From NCBI GenBank assembly GCA_963576475.1, contig OY754972.1, positions 35,626,556 through 35,690,555 on the forward strand: a stretch of 64,000 nt of DNA, in the 5' to 3' direction. The notes below the pieces were generated by a model. That model searched no databases and was not told the origin of the DNA. It saw only the letters and a list, made by a program, of their open reading frames with translations. This document shows positions 1-11,174 of this stretch, in pieces. The first letter of the stretch is position 1. Each line of letters starts with the position of its first letter. Source of the DNA: Molanna angustata (taxonomy: Eukaryota; Arthropoda; Insecta; Trichoptera; Molannidae). Both the position numbers and the translations under genes were made by a program.

Positions 1-110
1 ATATGGCTATAAACTAACCACTTAAGTTGCTTTTCTGGGCTGGAAATGTTGGTTAGTTAGAAGAAATTTCCATATGGCAATAAACTAACCACTTAAGAAA
101 TATTTCATTT
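1..110 (+). repeat. 3' tail of a SINE/LINE-type repeat, partly duplicated
   Basis: Two copies of a ~25-base stretch (1-26 and 72-97, ATATGGC[T/A]ATAAACTAACC) lie 71 bases apart. The stretch between them (GGTTAGTTAGAAGAAATT...) matches the 3' part of the tRNA-headed SINE at 46395-46570 and the reverse-oriented SINE at 46140-46325. This is probably the tail of that SINE family entering from the left edge. The head, if any, lies outside the window. Confidence 0.4.
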
Positions 111-433
111 AAAAACGAAATAACCAATAGACTATAGTGAAATGTGTCACGAATTTGATGACACGTCAATTTTCCAGAATAAATATACATAATACATAGG
201 TACCTATTTATTTTCGAGAAATTAAATTATTTGTTCGAAATTTTGGATCCTTCCAACTGTAGTAAGAGTTGCACAATGCAAACATTGAACCAATTAAATG
301 TTTAAAATTGTTAAAAAAATTTCGCAGTTTTGTTTGTACATAATTTACCTATTTGAATGTTTGGTTTTAAAAATATTATTATGATAAACTAAGTTTAGTT
401 TGTCGATCGACAATTCTTGATAGAGCTCCATTG

Positions 434-604
434 TACGTTGATATGTTATAAAAATATAAAAATACTTGGTAATATATAACCACTAGTCTCAGTCTTGTAG
501 AGCATTATTCTGACGATGTGCTTTGCACGAAACGCGTCAATAATCTAATAAATACAATAGAACTTTTACCAAGTATTTTATATTTTTATAACATATCAAC
601 GTTA
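434..604 (+). ncRNA. hammerhead ribozyme at the apex of a long inverted repeat (Penelope-like/retrozyme remnant)
   Basis: The core CTGACGA (510-516) is followed by stem II GTGC-TTT-GCAC (518-528, with one unpaired T at 517), then GAAAC (529-533), a minimal stem III and the cleavage triplet GTC (536-538). Stem I is formed by ATTATT (504-509) with AATAAT (539-544), perfectly paired. So every conserved part of a type I hammerhead is present in order. Cleavage would fall after C538. The ribozyme sits inside an outer inverted repeat of about 36 bases (435-470 with 568-603, one indel). Hammerheads with minimal stem III are known in the terminal repeats of Penelope-like elements and in retrozymes. 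No Penelope RT/GIY-YIG coding sequence is seen nearby, so the host element is inferred. Confidence 0.72.
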
Positions 605-1500
605 TTATGATTAATTTAACAAACCCAAAATTAAATAAAATTAATATTTTTGTTTGATCAATTAACATTTTCGTCATTTACCGCATTGACCCACCATCAC
701 ACTTTATTCCAACAGAATATTGAGTTTATTTTCGTTCGTACATAAATGTTCAGTACCTATATAGATAATTTTGTATATGCCTTCGTTTTTAAATATTTAG
801 GTATGTAAATTCTTACATATGTACATCATTCCGAAAAATCTTATATTCACATAACTGATCCCCATCATAATATATTATACAAATCCAATTGTCTTTCTTC
901 AAAGAACGGATTTCAGAAACAAAAGCAATAACAATAACATATAGTAAAATAATCGAGAATTTAATATGTATTTCATATTCCGTGCTGATTTCGCATGTCA
1001 TTTATTTACTTGACGAGACCTTATTTGAATTTCTTGTGTTTTTATATTATTATCATCATTCATTACGTATTTTTATTTCCACCATTGAAAGGGATTTAAA
1101 TCATGGAACTTCTTTGACTACACCAAATATGTTTACAAAGGAAAAGGGGAAAAAATTGAATACATTTTCCAGGAAAACTCGTCCTTTAGTGATAATTCCA
1201 TGGAGTATTTTCAACGTTTACTGTTTTTCTTTACGTAAAAATTTGTATAATTTGTTTATTGAAGTTCTTAAGAGAAAACGAAAAGCACTTGATAAATAAA
1301 GGCTTTAAATAAAAATGTGTTCACATCTTCTCAGAGTGCAAAAAAGGAAAATAAAAAGGTAAGTATGTAGGTACAATAGGTGTTTTAAAAAAAAAAAATT
1401 CCTTAATAGTCATTATAAAAAAATACTTATATTGTTTAAAATATTTATTAAAATAAAACACATATTCAAAAAACACATCTTCAAGATACAAGAAAAGATA
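605..1500. other. AT-rich stretch without a recognised feature
   Basis: Open frames here are short or lack a convincing start. The longest, 889-1299 on the plus strand (136 codons), begins with a TTG, is very rich in I/L/F/Y/K as expected for translated AT-rich DNA, and shows no domain. I do not call a gene. No tandem or inverted repeats of note. Confidence 0.5.
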
Positions 1501-1504
1501 CAAA

Positions 1505-2075
1505 AAAAAACGAATGGGTTGTGGCGAACGCTATACTCCTTACTACCAGTCACTCCATAAAGTATTCAAATTTTGTATGGAATTTTTTTTTAAGAAATAA
1601 GTTTGTTCAATATTTTTTTTATTTAAATATTTTATTGTGAAAAATTGTTATTTCTTCAATGTCATTTTATGAAAGTGATGTACATTTTTACCAATTTGAA
1701 AATAAAAATTTCAAATTTTATGTCTCCCGAGCTTGGGTAACATTGAAATATTTGGCAGTTAAAAAATTGAGAAGGACTATTCAGATTTCCTTCAAAATTT
1801 TATGGGGAAACATAAGACATACAAATTTGCAAAATTTGAAAAGAATCGAATGAGTGCTTTAGTCTATAATTGACAAAAAAATAAATAAACACGCCGTACA
1901 TAGCAAAAGGCACAAAGCAGTACACAGCAAGACTTTGTGATGAAACTTTCAGAATACAATCTCAGCATGATACTTGTTGATTATCTGCAATAAAATAACA
2001 ACCTTAAAAATTGCGATTTAATAACTCCCCACTATATCCCCATGGGTTAGTGAGGAGTAAAAACATATTGCCCTT
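1505..2075 (+). repeat. interspersed family V, copy 1
   Basis: This stretch is the reverse complement in outline of 48770-49305. Shared landmarks are the GGGTTGTGGC block near 1516, the CGAATGAGT block near 1850, the ATACAATCTCAGCATGATAC block (1954-1973) and the CCCCATGGG...GTGAGGAGT block (2038-2058). A more diverged plus-strand relative occupies about 6060-6400. No coding capacity is seen, so it is a non-autonomous element of unknown class. Confidence 0.55.
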
Positions 2076-2079
2076 TAGA

Positions 2080-2900
2080 ATGCAAACATTCGTGTGTAAA
2101 GGAGCACAGATCTATCCCAGACGAAACAAATTAAACAATAATTAATTATTGTGTATATTGATAGTACATCAGATATACATTTGTCTAAAGTTATATACTT
2201 GTCGATTCCTCTGTGGTTTAATAATCTATGTACATATGAGTTGTTCAACTCCGAAGCATTTTGGAAAAGAGCCAAGTACATATTGAGATGTTTGTTCTTT
2301 TTATATTTTAGAGTTTTCATAAGGATAATACAGCATACAAGATATTATAATTTTATTCATGAAAATATTCAACTTACAGTACAGAATCATCTGAATACGT
2401 ACAAATGGTCCCTAGTTAATTATACCTACGATATATTTTAAAATACTTTTCAAAATGTTGTTATATAGGAAGAATTACTTTTACGTACATATGAAATCTC
2501 CACCATAATATTTTAGAAAGTTATATGTATGTTTATATGTATATTTATATGTATGTATGTATGTGATTATTTTTTTATAGTTATCTTTTCAATCAACAAT
2601 AAGAAAACTTTAAAGGTTAAGGTTATTTTGCGTATCGCTTCCTTTGCGACCAGTGAGTAACTTAGGAAAATTAAAGATATACTCTTTAATGTTTTATCTT
2701 ATTTTCAATTTCGTCACGAATGAAACGACAAAATATTTATGTACTTTTTCGTAAGCTAATATTTGTTTATTTGAATGTCAAAAGTACGTTTTTAGACGAA
2801 TGACATATATTTTCAAGTACAACTTAGCATTTGAATGAAAAACATTGTGACTATTTCATTTAGTTTTGATGTTTTTCGTATTTATAAAAAGTCAATTTTA
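2080..2900. other. AT-rich stretch without a recognised feature
   Basis: Overlapping open frames on both strands (2075-2320 minus, 2151-2441 plus) are short, compositionally biased and unrecognised. A brief (TATG)n tract lies near 2524-2562. Nothing else supported. Confidence 0.5.
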
Positions 2901-2904
2901 TGCA

Positions 2905-3118
2905 ACGAAATGGAACTTAATGAAACAGAACGCAACGAAACGGAACGCACCGAAACGGAACAAAATAAAATGGAACGAAACAAAATGAAATTGAACGCAA
3001 TGAAACGTAACGCAATGAAACGTAACGCATTGAAACGAAACGAAACAAATGGAACTGACTTTCGTATTTTAATTTTTATTTATTTGGTTGGATGTGTTTT
3101 TCTCAGTCTGAATTTATA
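2905..3118 (+). repeat. degenerate GAAACGGAACG minisatellite inside a family-T copy
   Basis: About 150 bases (2905-3055) consist of degenerate 5/10-base units around GAAAC and GGAAC, which makes an artificial frame full of NETER/NAMKR repeats. It is directly followed by TTTTTATTTATTTGG...TCTGAATTTATAGTC. That resembles the sequence before the right end of the family-T elements at 11759-12698 and 18283-18470. I read it as internal satellite expansion within a family-T copy. Confidence 0.5.
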
Positions 3119-3419
3119 GTCATTCCTAAGGAGCGCCGGTTATAAAAAAAAATATTAATGAAGTTAGAGAAATTGCATAAATTCTCGTATATATTCGATC
3201 TTCTGACGTATTCTGCTGGTTATCGTTTCCATGGTTACACATAGAATATAATATTCAAATAAACCAATCTAATGATAGAGGAATTTGTTTTGAATCAAAT
3301 TCGAATATTATTTTTTTTAAATTCCATACTTATTACAAATATCTGACTTTGTTGATAATTCATATTATTTTTTTTTTCCATTAATTACAATTAAATACTC
3401 ATACAAATATTTTAGTGTG

Positions 3420-3868
3420 TAATATATTTGAAATTTTAGTGTGTAATATATCGCTTAGAAGAATTTGTAACAGAACGATGTATGATAGAGTTCGGAATGA
3501 AGATACAAGGAAAGAATGTAAGATAAAGAAAGATGTAATTAACAGAATGAAAGTTAACACATTGAGATGGTTTGGCCACTTGGGGAGAATGAACGAAGAA
3601 CGCCTGACGAAGAAAATATACAAATCTGACAGGAACGGAATAAGAGGTCGCGGGCGCCCAAGAAAAGGATGGCACGACCATGTAAACGATATTTTGAAAG
3701 ATGGAAATGTAAGAAGCGTGAACAACAGACGAACATGTATAAGACGATGTATGAATGTTAAGGAGGCGATGAATGCGTGTCAAGATAGAAAAATGTGGCG
3801 TTCGGTTCTCTCTGCCTACCCCGTGAGGGACATGGCGTGATGGTATGTATGTATGTATGTATGTATAT
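3420..3868 (+). pseudogene. 3' fragment of an RTE-like LINE (ORF2 C-terminus) with TATG tail
   Basis: The frame ending at 3840 carries the C-terminal tail of a non-LTR retrotransposon polymerase: RTMYDRVRNED, LRWFGHLGRM, GRGRPRKGWHDHV and DRKMWRSVL. It is almost identical in sense to the minus-strand copy at 55600-56166, which extends further 5' (AVVVPTLTYASETW). The stop is followed by a short (TATG)n tract (3842-3868), as in LINEs that end in microsatellites. The RT and endonuclease domains are absent, so this is a 5'-truncated, dead copy. The apparent 5' part of the frame (3415-3460, a repeated GTGTGTAATATAT motif) is probably not LINE. Confidence 0.8.
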
Positions 3869-4164
3869 ATTTGAAACTGCCAACTTATTTAAATTATTTC
3901 AAGAGAAAAATAACGTATAGGTAGCTATAGGTACAGCATTCATCTTCAGAGCACGATATCTTATTCATGATTTATCTTTCGCTCTCCCAGTACGTAAAAA
4001 TACGTTTTCTATAGAAAATGTTTAAACTATTCATCAAAATAAATCACAAAACTTCCACACATGCAGAATACTGGATCGTTATTTTACCGTTAAATCAAAC
4101 ATTACTATTTAATGAAATAGGCAAAATAACCTTTGAAAAATGCTCTATAAGAAATTATATAGAA

Positions 4165-4500
4165 CATGTTATTAATTACTAGTTGCAAGCATAATTCTAT
4201 GGTTGCAAGTAACACATTAGATCTAACTATCGATGGCGATAGTATCAATGTAGTTACATCATATTTGTGTAAAAACCGAAATAATTGTATATTTGAGACA
4301 TTATCTTTACCTATACAAACACGTTTGTCAGGATTGGATAGTGTGGAGTTCAGTGCTTTTTTCCGACTGCAAATAGGTAAACAACATGATGGTATGCATA
4401 CTGTATGTATGAAGATTGAGTATCAAACTATAATATTCCCCGTAGATATTGTTTATTCTGCCATACAAATTGTATAAAACGATGTAATCACATTCAATTT
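4165..4500 (+). repeat. family R, diverged copy 1 (5' part only)
   Basis: It matches the first 330 bases of the family-R copies at 46650 and 48105: ACTAGTTGCA, the GTAACACATTAGATC block, CGATAGTAT, CATGATGGTATGCAT, and GCCATACAAATTGTAT near the end. It is much more diverged than the others, so it is an older insertion. No coding function. Confidence 0.6.
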
Positions 4501-4522
4501 AACAAAAATACTTTAAAAATGT

Positions 4523-4862
4523 TTGAGATTAAAAATGTTTCGGCGTTTATCAATAAATGAAAAAAAAACAGGTTTAACCATCCGAGACAGAGTACGAAAC
4601 TCCGAAATTCGGAGGATCTGCGATGCCGAGGATGTCGTGCGATGGGGTAAAAACAGAAGACGTTACTGGAGAGATCACGTCGAAAGAGCGGATTCAGTGA
4701 GAGTGGTGAAAATAGCGTCAGACGAGATACCGTCAACCAGCAGACCCCCTGGACGACCGCCAAAGAGATAGAAGGACAGCTGGACATCCGCGTCCCAGGA
4801 GTGAATCCGAGAATAAACAGTACCCAGTACTAGAACAAGCAGAAGAAGAAGAAAAAAACATG
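4523..4862 (+). pseudogene. 3' fragment of a LINE ORF2 with an in-frame stop and AGA-rich tail
   Basis: The frame contains IRDRVRNSEIRR, RRRYWRDHVERA and RPPGRPPKR, the C-terminal signature of RTE-like LINE proteins. A TAG follows directly. In the same frame the sequence goes on as KDSWTSASQE before the next stop, so the first stop looks like a nonsense mutation inside the old tail. The 3' end is an AGAAGAAGAAG run (4840-4855). No RT domain. Different family from 3420-3868. Confidence 0.65.
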
Positions 4863-5149
4863 ATTTAGACAAGATTGTAAAAAAGTTAGAGAATTTCTAG
4901 AATCTTTCAAAGTAAAATAAGAGATATTATATTTATCTTTATTTAAACAAATTTTCGGTATTCCAGCTTTTATATTTTTTGAGATAATAATATGTGGGAA
5001 TATAAAATGAAAATTAAAAAAAAATTATGAGATATTGTATATTTCTATATATTTATGAAAATTTTCAGCGTTCTTTTATGTTTTTGAGACATATGAAAAA
5101 AAACAATAAAAAATAAAATGTTGACTGAAAAAAAAAATTCTAAATTCTG

Positions 5150-5475
5150 AGTACAAGTGTTTTGTTAACATAAATCTATATTTATAAAAATGGATGTACG
5201 TATATTTGTGATGGACTCCCAAACCAACCATCCGATTGTGATGAAACTTTGGGAATTTGTTCAGCTCATTCCGGAAAAGGATTATGCATTATAACAGATT
5301 TATTTATTTATATCTCACAAAAAAATGAAAAAAAAAATAGTTAGTATTACAATGAAACTTAGTGCGTTTGTTCAGCGTGCACACGAGAAGGTTTATGAAT
5401 TGAAATTTATTCATTTAATATCTCACACAAGAATGCACAAATTTAATATTATCTATTTGGGATTGTCATTGAATT
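5150..5475 (+). repeat. repeat fragment with the CCGATTGTGATGAAACTTT motif
   Basis: The motif CCGATTGTGATGAAACTTT (5231-5249) recurs in similar form at 7738-7757 (CCGATTATAATGAAACTTTG), where it opens the compound element at 7.7-9.86 kb. A second partial repeat, ACAATGAAACTTAGTGCGTTTGTTCAGC, follows from 5349. It is probably a truncated member of a non-autonomous transposon family. Ends not defined. Confidence 0.35.
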
Positions 5476-5519
5476 TTACTGATTCGTCCCGCGCATATTA
5501 GTTTGATTCAATTATTTAA

Positions 5520-5706
5520 CTTTTTTTTTTTATAATAAAAATGAATATGTCCTTGTTAAACAAGTACATATACATCTTCGTACGTTCCCTAAAATAAGCA
5601 AATAAATGCTTGTGCTATAGGTGAACGAAATCGGTCGAGGCAGGATTCGAACTCGCGACCACTGGATTACTAGCCCAGCGCGCTAGCCGCTCTGCCATCG
5701 ACCCAT
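5520..5706 (-). mobile_element. tRNA-derived SINE
   Basis: Read on the minus strand, 5706 to 5632 is a tRNA-like head with an A box (TGGCAGAGCGGCTAG) and a B box (GAGTTCGAATCCT at about 5643-5655). It is followed by a body (ACAAGCATTTA, ATGTATATGTACTTG, GGACATATTCAT) and an A-rich tail (poly-T on plus at 5520-5531). The same body occurs without a head at 16795-16905 and about 10395-10500. The acceptor stem does not pair, so this is not a working tRNA gene. Confidence 0.75.
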
Positions 5707-6059
5707 CTAAATGATTAGACAAGATTGTAAACTTATCGCACAACAGTTTTTGAAAAATGATCTATTTGGTATTTCAAGAAAATTTTAAATAAAATAAATT
5801 AACATATAAATAAATCGATGATCGAATATCAATATGAAGCTGATCACTCAATTGTCCCTTACAGAAGCTATTTTACTTCTGTTATATACATTTTTCATAC
5901 AAATATGAAATTTATTTCACATTGATATGGCAAATCATACATTTTTTCTTTAAATTTTGACAATCCTTGAATGCATTTTGGATGAGTATATTTTTGTTGT
6001 ATCGAAATTTTAAACAGTATACAAAAAACTTGATTTTCCAGACCGTGAGAGCATTTTGA

Positions 6060-6440
6060 AAATTTGACAGATGAAATCTTAGAGAAGAAATTAACGGATA
6101 TCTATGGAAAACTAATCAGCTCTAGGTCTATGAATTACATATATGGTGTAAATATGAAGTCAATCGGACTTATAGTTTGGGCTGTAGAGAGGGCTCAAAA
6201 AAATAATTCCATACGTCGAACGCCGCCATACGCCGTGCGCCATATGCCGTACGCCGTACACACAAAGACATCACGACGAAACTCACAGTGTTCACTCTCT
6301 ACATGATACCCGTTGAGAAATTGATGTAAAAAAATTCGCCTAAAAATTGTGAAATCATGACTCTCCACTATTTCATAGTGTGGAGAGTGAAAAAAAAATA
6401 CAAATTCACTGAAATCTACCCATATAAAATATTCCATTAA
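6060..6440 (+). repeat. family V, diverged copy 2, with short tandem CCGTACGCC motif
   Basis: Blocks resemble family V copy 1: CACGACGAAACTCACAGTG, the CATGATACCCGTTGAGAAATT region, and GTGGAGAGTGAAAA. An insertion of tandem GCCGTACGC/CATACGCCG units lies at 6220-6255. No coding function supported. Confidence 0.4.
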
Positions 6441-6841
6441 AGTTCTCATTTCGTTCTTTCACAAGAGGTGTCGTCTAGTGGATTTCATTAAGCACACACC
6501 CAGAGGACATCCAAAGGACCTTCATCAAACTGTGACGGCAATATTATTTATGCCCTGGGCACATCGGGGTCACATTGTTCTCTCCGTACAAAGGCATACT
6601 TGGACATATTTCTCTCACTCATGCAGAGTTCGGAATCAGTACTTGCTTTGCTGGGAACATTCTTATGTTAACATCAATTTTATTTCAAACAGCACATCCT
6701 TAGCATGCTTATAATATACAAACTTGATTAAAAACATGCTACTTAATGGATGTTTGTGATCGCAGCCTACCCCAGAAAAAACGTGGATTGATATATATAC
6801 ATTTTATGTAGGAATCTAAAGTAATAAAGCAATCAAAATGT

Positions 6842-6843
6842 TA

Positions 6844-6884
<41 letters not shown>
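6842..6884. repeat. (TG)n microsatellite
   Basis: About 20 TG units, nearly perfect. Flanking 6440-6840 and 6890-7690 are AT-rich and hold no feature I can support; the frame 6478-6714 is unrecognised. Confidence 0.9.
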
Positions 6885-6886
<2 letters not shown>

Positions 6887-7789
6887 TCTCACGCCTTCTG
6901 AAAAACCAAGAGCATTTAAAAATCTAATTTAAGTGCGAACATGTACCAGTATACCTGATGCAGTGTCACGCTAAAAAGAATGCGATAAAAATGCTGAATT
7001 TTAAAAATATTTAAATAATTATTTTTTTCATACAAAATTTTCCAAGTCATATCTGTCAAAAAAGTGTACATTTTGCACGCAAATATCTGTTAGTTTAAAA
7101 GTTAGAAGTAGGTATTTACACAAAAAAAATATATTTTGAAGTATAACTTAGCGTTTAAGTGAAAAACATGGTGAATATTTGGTATAATTATAATGTTTAA
7201 CTTATTTTTAAAGTAAGCCTTTTGTACATAAACGCCGCCATTTTAATATCTTTTCATACAATATTTCATTTTCCCACCGAATGAATATGTTCTTGAAAAT
7301 AATAAACCTTTGAAATAAATATAATTATGAAATAATAAAATGAAACACAAGACATTACGGCAAGTTTTAAGACATATATTGTAAAAATGTGTTATTTATT
7401 AGTAAAGATATAGGCATAATAAAATTGCATAATTTGTAAATAATATTTGATTTTTCTGACAATTTTCATTTTTATGGCATCGAACAAACCAATGTGGGTA
7501 CCTACATATTCAAAAAATGTATCCGAACCATTCGATATTACTTACGTGTTCGAATCGTTTCCATGGCTACAGAAAGAATGTGATATTCAAATAAAATTTG
7601 TTAGGAATCGAATTTATTTAGAAGGTTGTTGTAGGTAGGTACCTACCTAATACTATTTACTTACAAATCAACAATAATATACCTATACTGATTTCCTATA
7701 GGAAAATTATTTTATTTATTTATTTATCAACCGTTTGTCCGATTATAATGAAACTTTGGTGAATTGTCGAGCGTATGCCCAGGATGGTT

Positions 7790-8400
7790 TTTGGATTTAA
7801 ACTTTTTTCTTATTCTTCTTCTTCTTCGTGTATTTGGTCGTTTTACCTATGAAGGGGGAGTATCCTGGGAAAAGAAGGTCCGACTGTCCCTCCATCTCTT
7901 CACAGGTCTTCCAGGACGGGTTCTGCATATAAACTTTTTTCTTCTTTTTCTTCAACGTGTACTTGGTCATCTTACCTATGAAGATGATCTATCCTGGGAG
8001 ATGAAGGTCCAATTTTCCTTCCATCTCTTCGCAGGTTTCTGGATTTAAACTTTTTTCTTCTTCTTCTTCATCGTCTATTTGGTCATTTTACCTTTGAAGG
8101 TGGACTAACCTTCGAGAAGAATGTCCAATTATCCTTCCATCTCTTCGCAGGTATCTGGATTTAAACTTATTTCTTCTTCTTCATCGTGTATTTTTGGTCA
8201 TTTTACCTATGAAGTTGGAGAATCCTGGGAGAAGAAGGTCCAACTGTCCTTCCATCTCTTCGCAGGTATCTGGGTTTAAACTTTTTTCTTCTTCTTCGTG
8301 TATTTAGTCATTTTACCTATTAAGTAGAGCATCCTGGGAAAAGAAGGTTCTTTCATCTCTTCGCGGTTCTTCCAGGATGGTTTCTGGATTTAAACTTTTC
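7790..8400 (+). repeat. tandem array A (115-133-bp units, ~5 copies)
   Basis: Unit starts are near 7792, 7928, 8041, 8157, 8275 and 8387. Each unit carries TTTAAACTTTTTTCTT, a CTTCTTCTTC run, TTTGGTCATTTTACCTATGAAG, TCCTGGGAGAAGAAGGTCC and CCATCTCTTCGCAGG. The frame 7764-8048 is a by-product of the repeat. Confidence 0.8.
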
Positions 8401-8579
8401 TTAACCGACTGATGGGACGGGATGTAATGAAGGGAAGGGAGGCACTAAAGGGCCTGAAGGGACGGGAGGTATAAAACTGCCTGAAGGGACGGAAGGTACT
8501 GAAGGGCCTGATGGGAAGGGACGTAATGAGGGATTAAAGGGACGGGAGATACTGAAGGGCCTGAAGCGGCGGGTCCTGG

Positions 8580-9075
8580 AGTCTAATTCTTTTTCTTCTT
8601 AATTTTATGTAGACCTTTAGGGCAGTTTTTATACAAACTATTTCCTATAGTCTAATTCATCTTCTTCTTCTTTTATGTATACATTTGGGTCATTTTTTTA
8701 TAAAAATTATTTCCTTTAGTCTAATTATTATTCTTCTTCATTTAAGTACGTAGACTTTTGGGAAAGTTTTAATACAAACTATTTCCAATAGTCTTATTCA
8801 TTTTCTTTTATGTAGACCTTTTGGTCAGTATTTATACAAACTATTTCCAATAGTCTAAATATTCTTCTTCTTCTTTTTTGTAGACCTTTGGGTGAGCTTT
8901 TATACAATCTATTTCCAATAGTCTAATTCTTCTATTAGGTATATGTATTTTTACTTATTTTATGTAGAGCATTGGAATAGTTTTTTATACAAACTATTTC
9001 TTATAGTCTTATACTTATTTTTCTCTTTTTTATTTAGTCTTTTGGGTTAGTTTTAAGTTTAATAGTCTATTGTGC
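8580..9075 (+). repeat. tandem array C (~75-bp units, ~6 copies)
   Basis: Each unit has TTTTATGTAGACCTTTGGG, TTTATACAAACTATTTCC and ATAGTCTAATTC followed by CTTCTTCTT. Units differ by point changes and small indels. Confidence 0.8.
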
Positions 9076-9859
9076 AGAAATATTATTAACGCTATGCACA
9101 ATTGATGAAAATACATATGAAATGAATGGGATATGGGATATGACGATATAACCTGCACTAGAATCTTTTCAATACTTTTGTTTAATTAAATTTAAACCAT
9201 TTATATCATCCTATTTTGAATAATTTTCGACACCTAATATTTAAAGAATGGGGGTTGTGGCCATTACTGAACTCTTCACAACATTTATATTCAAATTAAA
9301 AACTATTTACTATAGTTCAAGTCTTCTTCTTCTTCGTTAATGAAGACTTTCAGTCAAATTGAGCAAAAATATAATGAACACTTGATGAAAAAATATAAAA
9401 ACGAATGGGATGTGACCAATACTAGATCTTTTCAGTACCTACGTTTGTTTAATCAAATTTTATCCACATCCCAACATCCAAAATTACTAAATTTTCAATA
9501 GGTACACATTACAATTTGTTTTCGATGATAATATTTAAAAATGGGGGTTGTGGCCAAACCAATCTCTTTACAACGTTGATAAACAGTCATATTTAAAACC
9601 ATTACGCATAGTCCATGCGAGCAGAAATTGTATAAATATTATACTTCATTCACACTTTATAGCAATATATAAAAAAGAATGGGTTGTGGCCATCACTTGA
9701 ACATTTTACAATACTTAAACTCAATCAAATTTCAAACCACTTTTCATAGTCTGATATTGCAAAATAATTGGGTGACAATATTATAAAAACGATTGCTTTT
9801 TCTTTCACAATTTTACATTCTTGGCCAACGGCGGGACATAAAAGCTAGTATAAAATAAA

Positions 9860-10960
9860 TGTCAACTTACCATGAAAAAAGCTAGGTATTTTATCTACGC
9901 TTTTAAGTCATCCGTTGCCGTATCACCCATATTTATATTCTTATTGATTGATCTTAGTGACAGCCCGAAAATCATAAACAATTATTTCTTGACGCATATT
10001 ACCATATCGTAACTTCAAAATATCCCCGCAAGATGGAACCTTTATCGTCTGCGTATCAACAACCCCCTATGGTGAAAATCTTGGAGTACGGCTTCTGAAA
10101 TCTAGGAGGGTGAGTTTGATTATATGGAAAATGGGGAGTTCAACGACAAATTTACATAATATTGTTGCCCCTATCGGGGTATTCTCTTGAACGTTATCGA
10201 AGAAAACAGTCATCCCTAAGATGTTAAATATTAATAATAGTTACTATTCTCACACGTTTGACAAGTATTGCTTCTTTAAAGTTGCAAACCCATCATAAAG
10301 TTTTCATCTTAATTTTGTTAAAAAAACTCATTTTAGCAATTTAATCAAATGTCATTTCACAAATCCATATTATATCTTTTTAAATAATAAATATGTATAA
10401 AAAATAATAAATATGTCCTTGTGAAAAGAAGGTACATACATAATATTAGGTATACATCCCCACATATTCCCCAAATTAAACATATGTTATATAAATGCTA
10501 GAGATATCGTACTTGGTTTTGTTTAACTAATTTTATTTCAATTGCGTTAAAAACCTTTAAAATTTTGAAATCATGATTTTCATCAATATCAATATTTTTA
10601 CACTCCATTCAATTCAAAACATTATTATTTTAAATAATAATGTTATTTTTATACTAAGACCAGTGAAGACTAAGGTACAATTTCATCAAATTCTCAATGT
10701 GTATCAAGTTTATGAGCTTTTTTCGCTGTTTTTGCATGTGTGAAGTATGGATTTCTTGTTAAAATTATACGTGCTGGTTTCGCCAAAGTATTGATGAGGA
10801 GGTAAAGTGACGGAATGTATGTGGCTGTATTGGATGTCAGTGGAATAAATTCCGCCTTCCCATTATCCAGTACCTATTTCCTTTTCCTACCAACTTACAT
10901 ACATTGTCCATCTTCAATACTTCATCCACAACAATAACATCATCGCCGCTCACTAGCGGA
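9860..10960. other. AT-rich intergenic stretch with a headless SINE body
   Basis: About 10395-10500 matches the body of the SINE at 5520-5706 (ATATGTCCTTGTG..., TATACATCC, ATTCCCC). The rest shows no gene or repeat I can support. Confidence 0.4.
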
Positions 10961-10974
10961 CGCATTCATTCTTC

Positions 10975-11174
10975 AGTATCAACCTAAACTTCGTATAAGT
11001 TTCGCATCGCTCGTCTGAGTAAGCGTCCATTCAACTTTATTAAAATATTTTTCATCCCGCTAAAATAAGCTTATCTGTGCTTGTGTTTACTCAATTTAAA
11101 GTGTTTTCGTCATCACCATCACCAAGAACTGAGAGGAATGTTCCAGAGTCCTTAAGCCTTCCACAGTCCTTCAG
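10975..11174 (+). other. possible host 5' untranslated exon (weak)
   Basis: Base composition rises here above the AT-rich background. TCAGT at 10973-10977 fits an arthropod initiator. The stretch ends at TTCAG|GTAGGA (11174/11175), a consensus-like donor. The only ATG (in GGAATGTTCC) opens a five-codon frame, so the exon would be non-coding. No TATA box or acceptor partner can be tied to it. This is inference from composition and one splice site. Confidence 0.22.

Larger units (their letters stand above)
7690..9858 (+). mobile_element. compound family-T element made of four tandem arrays
   Basis: It begins with an ATTTATTTATTTATCAACCG and CCGATTATAATGAAACTTTG lead and ends at ACATAAAAGCTAGT, the same CTAGT terminus as the family-T element at 12698. 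Between lie four abutting arrays. A: 7790-8400, unit ~115-133 bp beginning GGATTTAAACTTTTTTCTT. B: 8405-8580, purine-rich ~28-bp CCTGAAGGGACGGGAGGTA units. C: 8580-9075, ~75-bp units containing ATACAAACTATTTCC and ATAGTCTAATTC. D: 9240-9800, ~140-bp units with GGGTTGTGGCC. Single units of types B and D occur in the element at 11759-12698, so the arrays look like local amplification inside one transposon family. Confidence 0.55.

Noticed and set aside
889..1299. 136-codon plus-strand frame
   Set aside because: Starts with TTG, extreme AT-type composition, no domain; expected by chance in this sequence.
2835..3119. Repeat-rich protein NETERNETERTETEQ
   Set aside because: It is a translated GAAAC/GGAAC minisatellite; no upstream promoter or splice context and no coding signal.
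5632..5706. Possible tRNA genes (also at 14700-14775, 46240-46325, 46440-46475, 53805-53880)
   Set aside because: A and B boxes are good but acceptor stems do not pair and bodies continue into SINE sequence.
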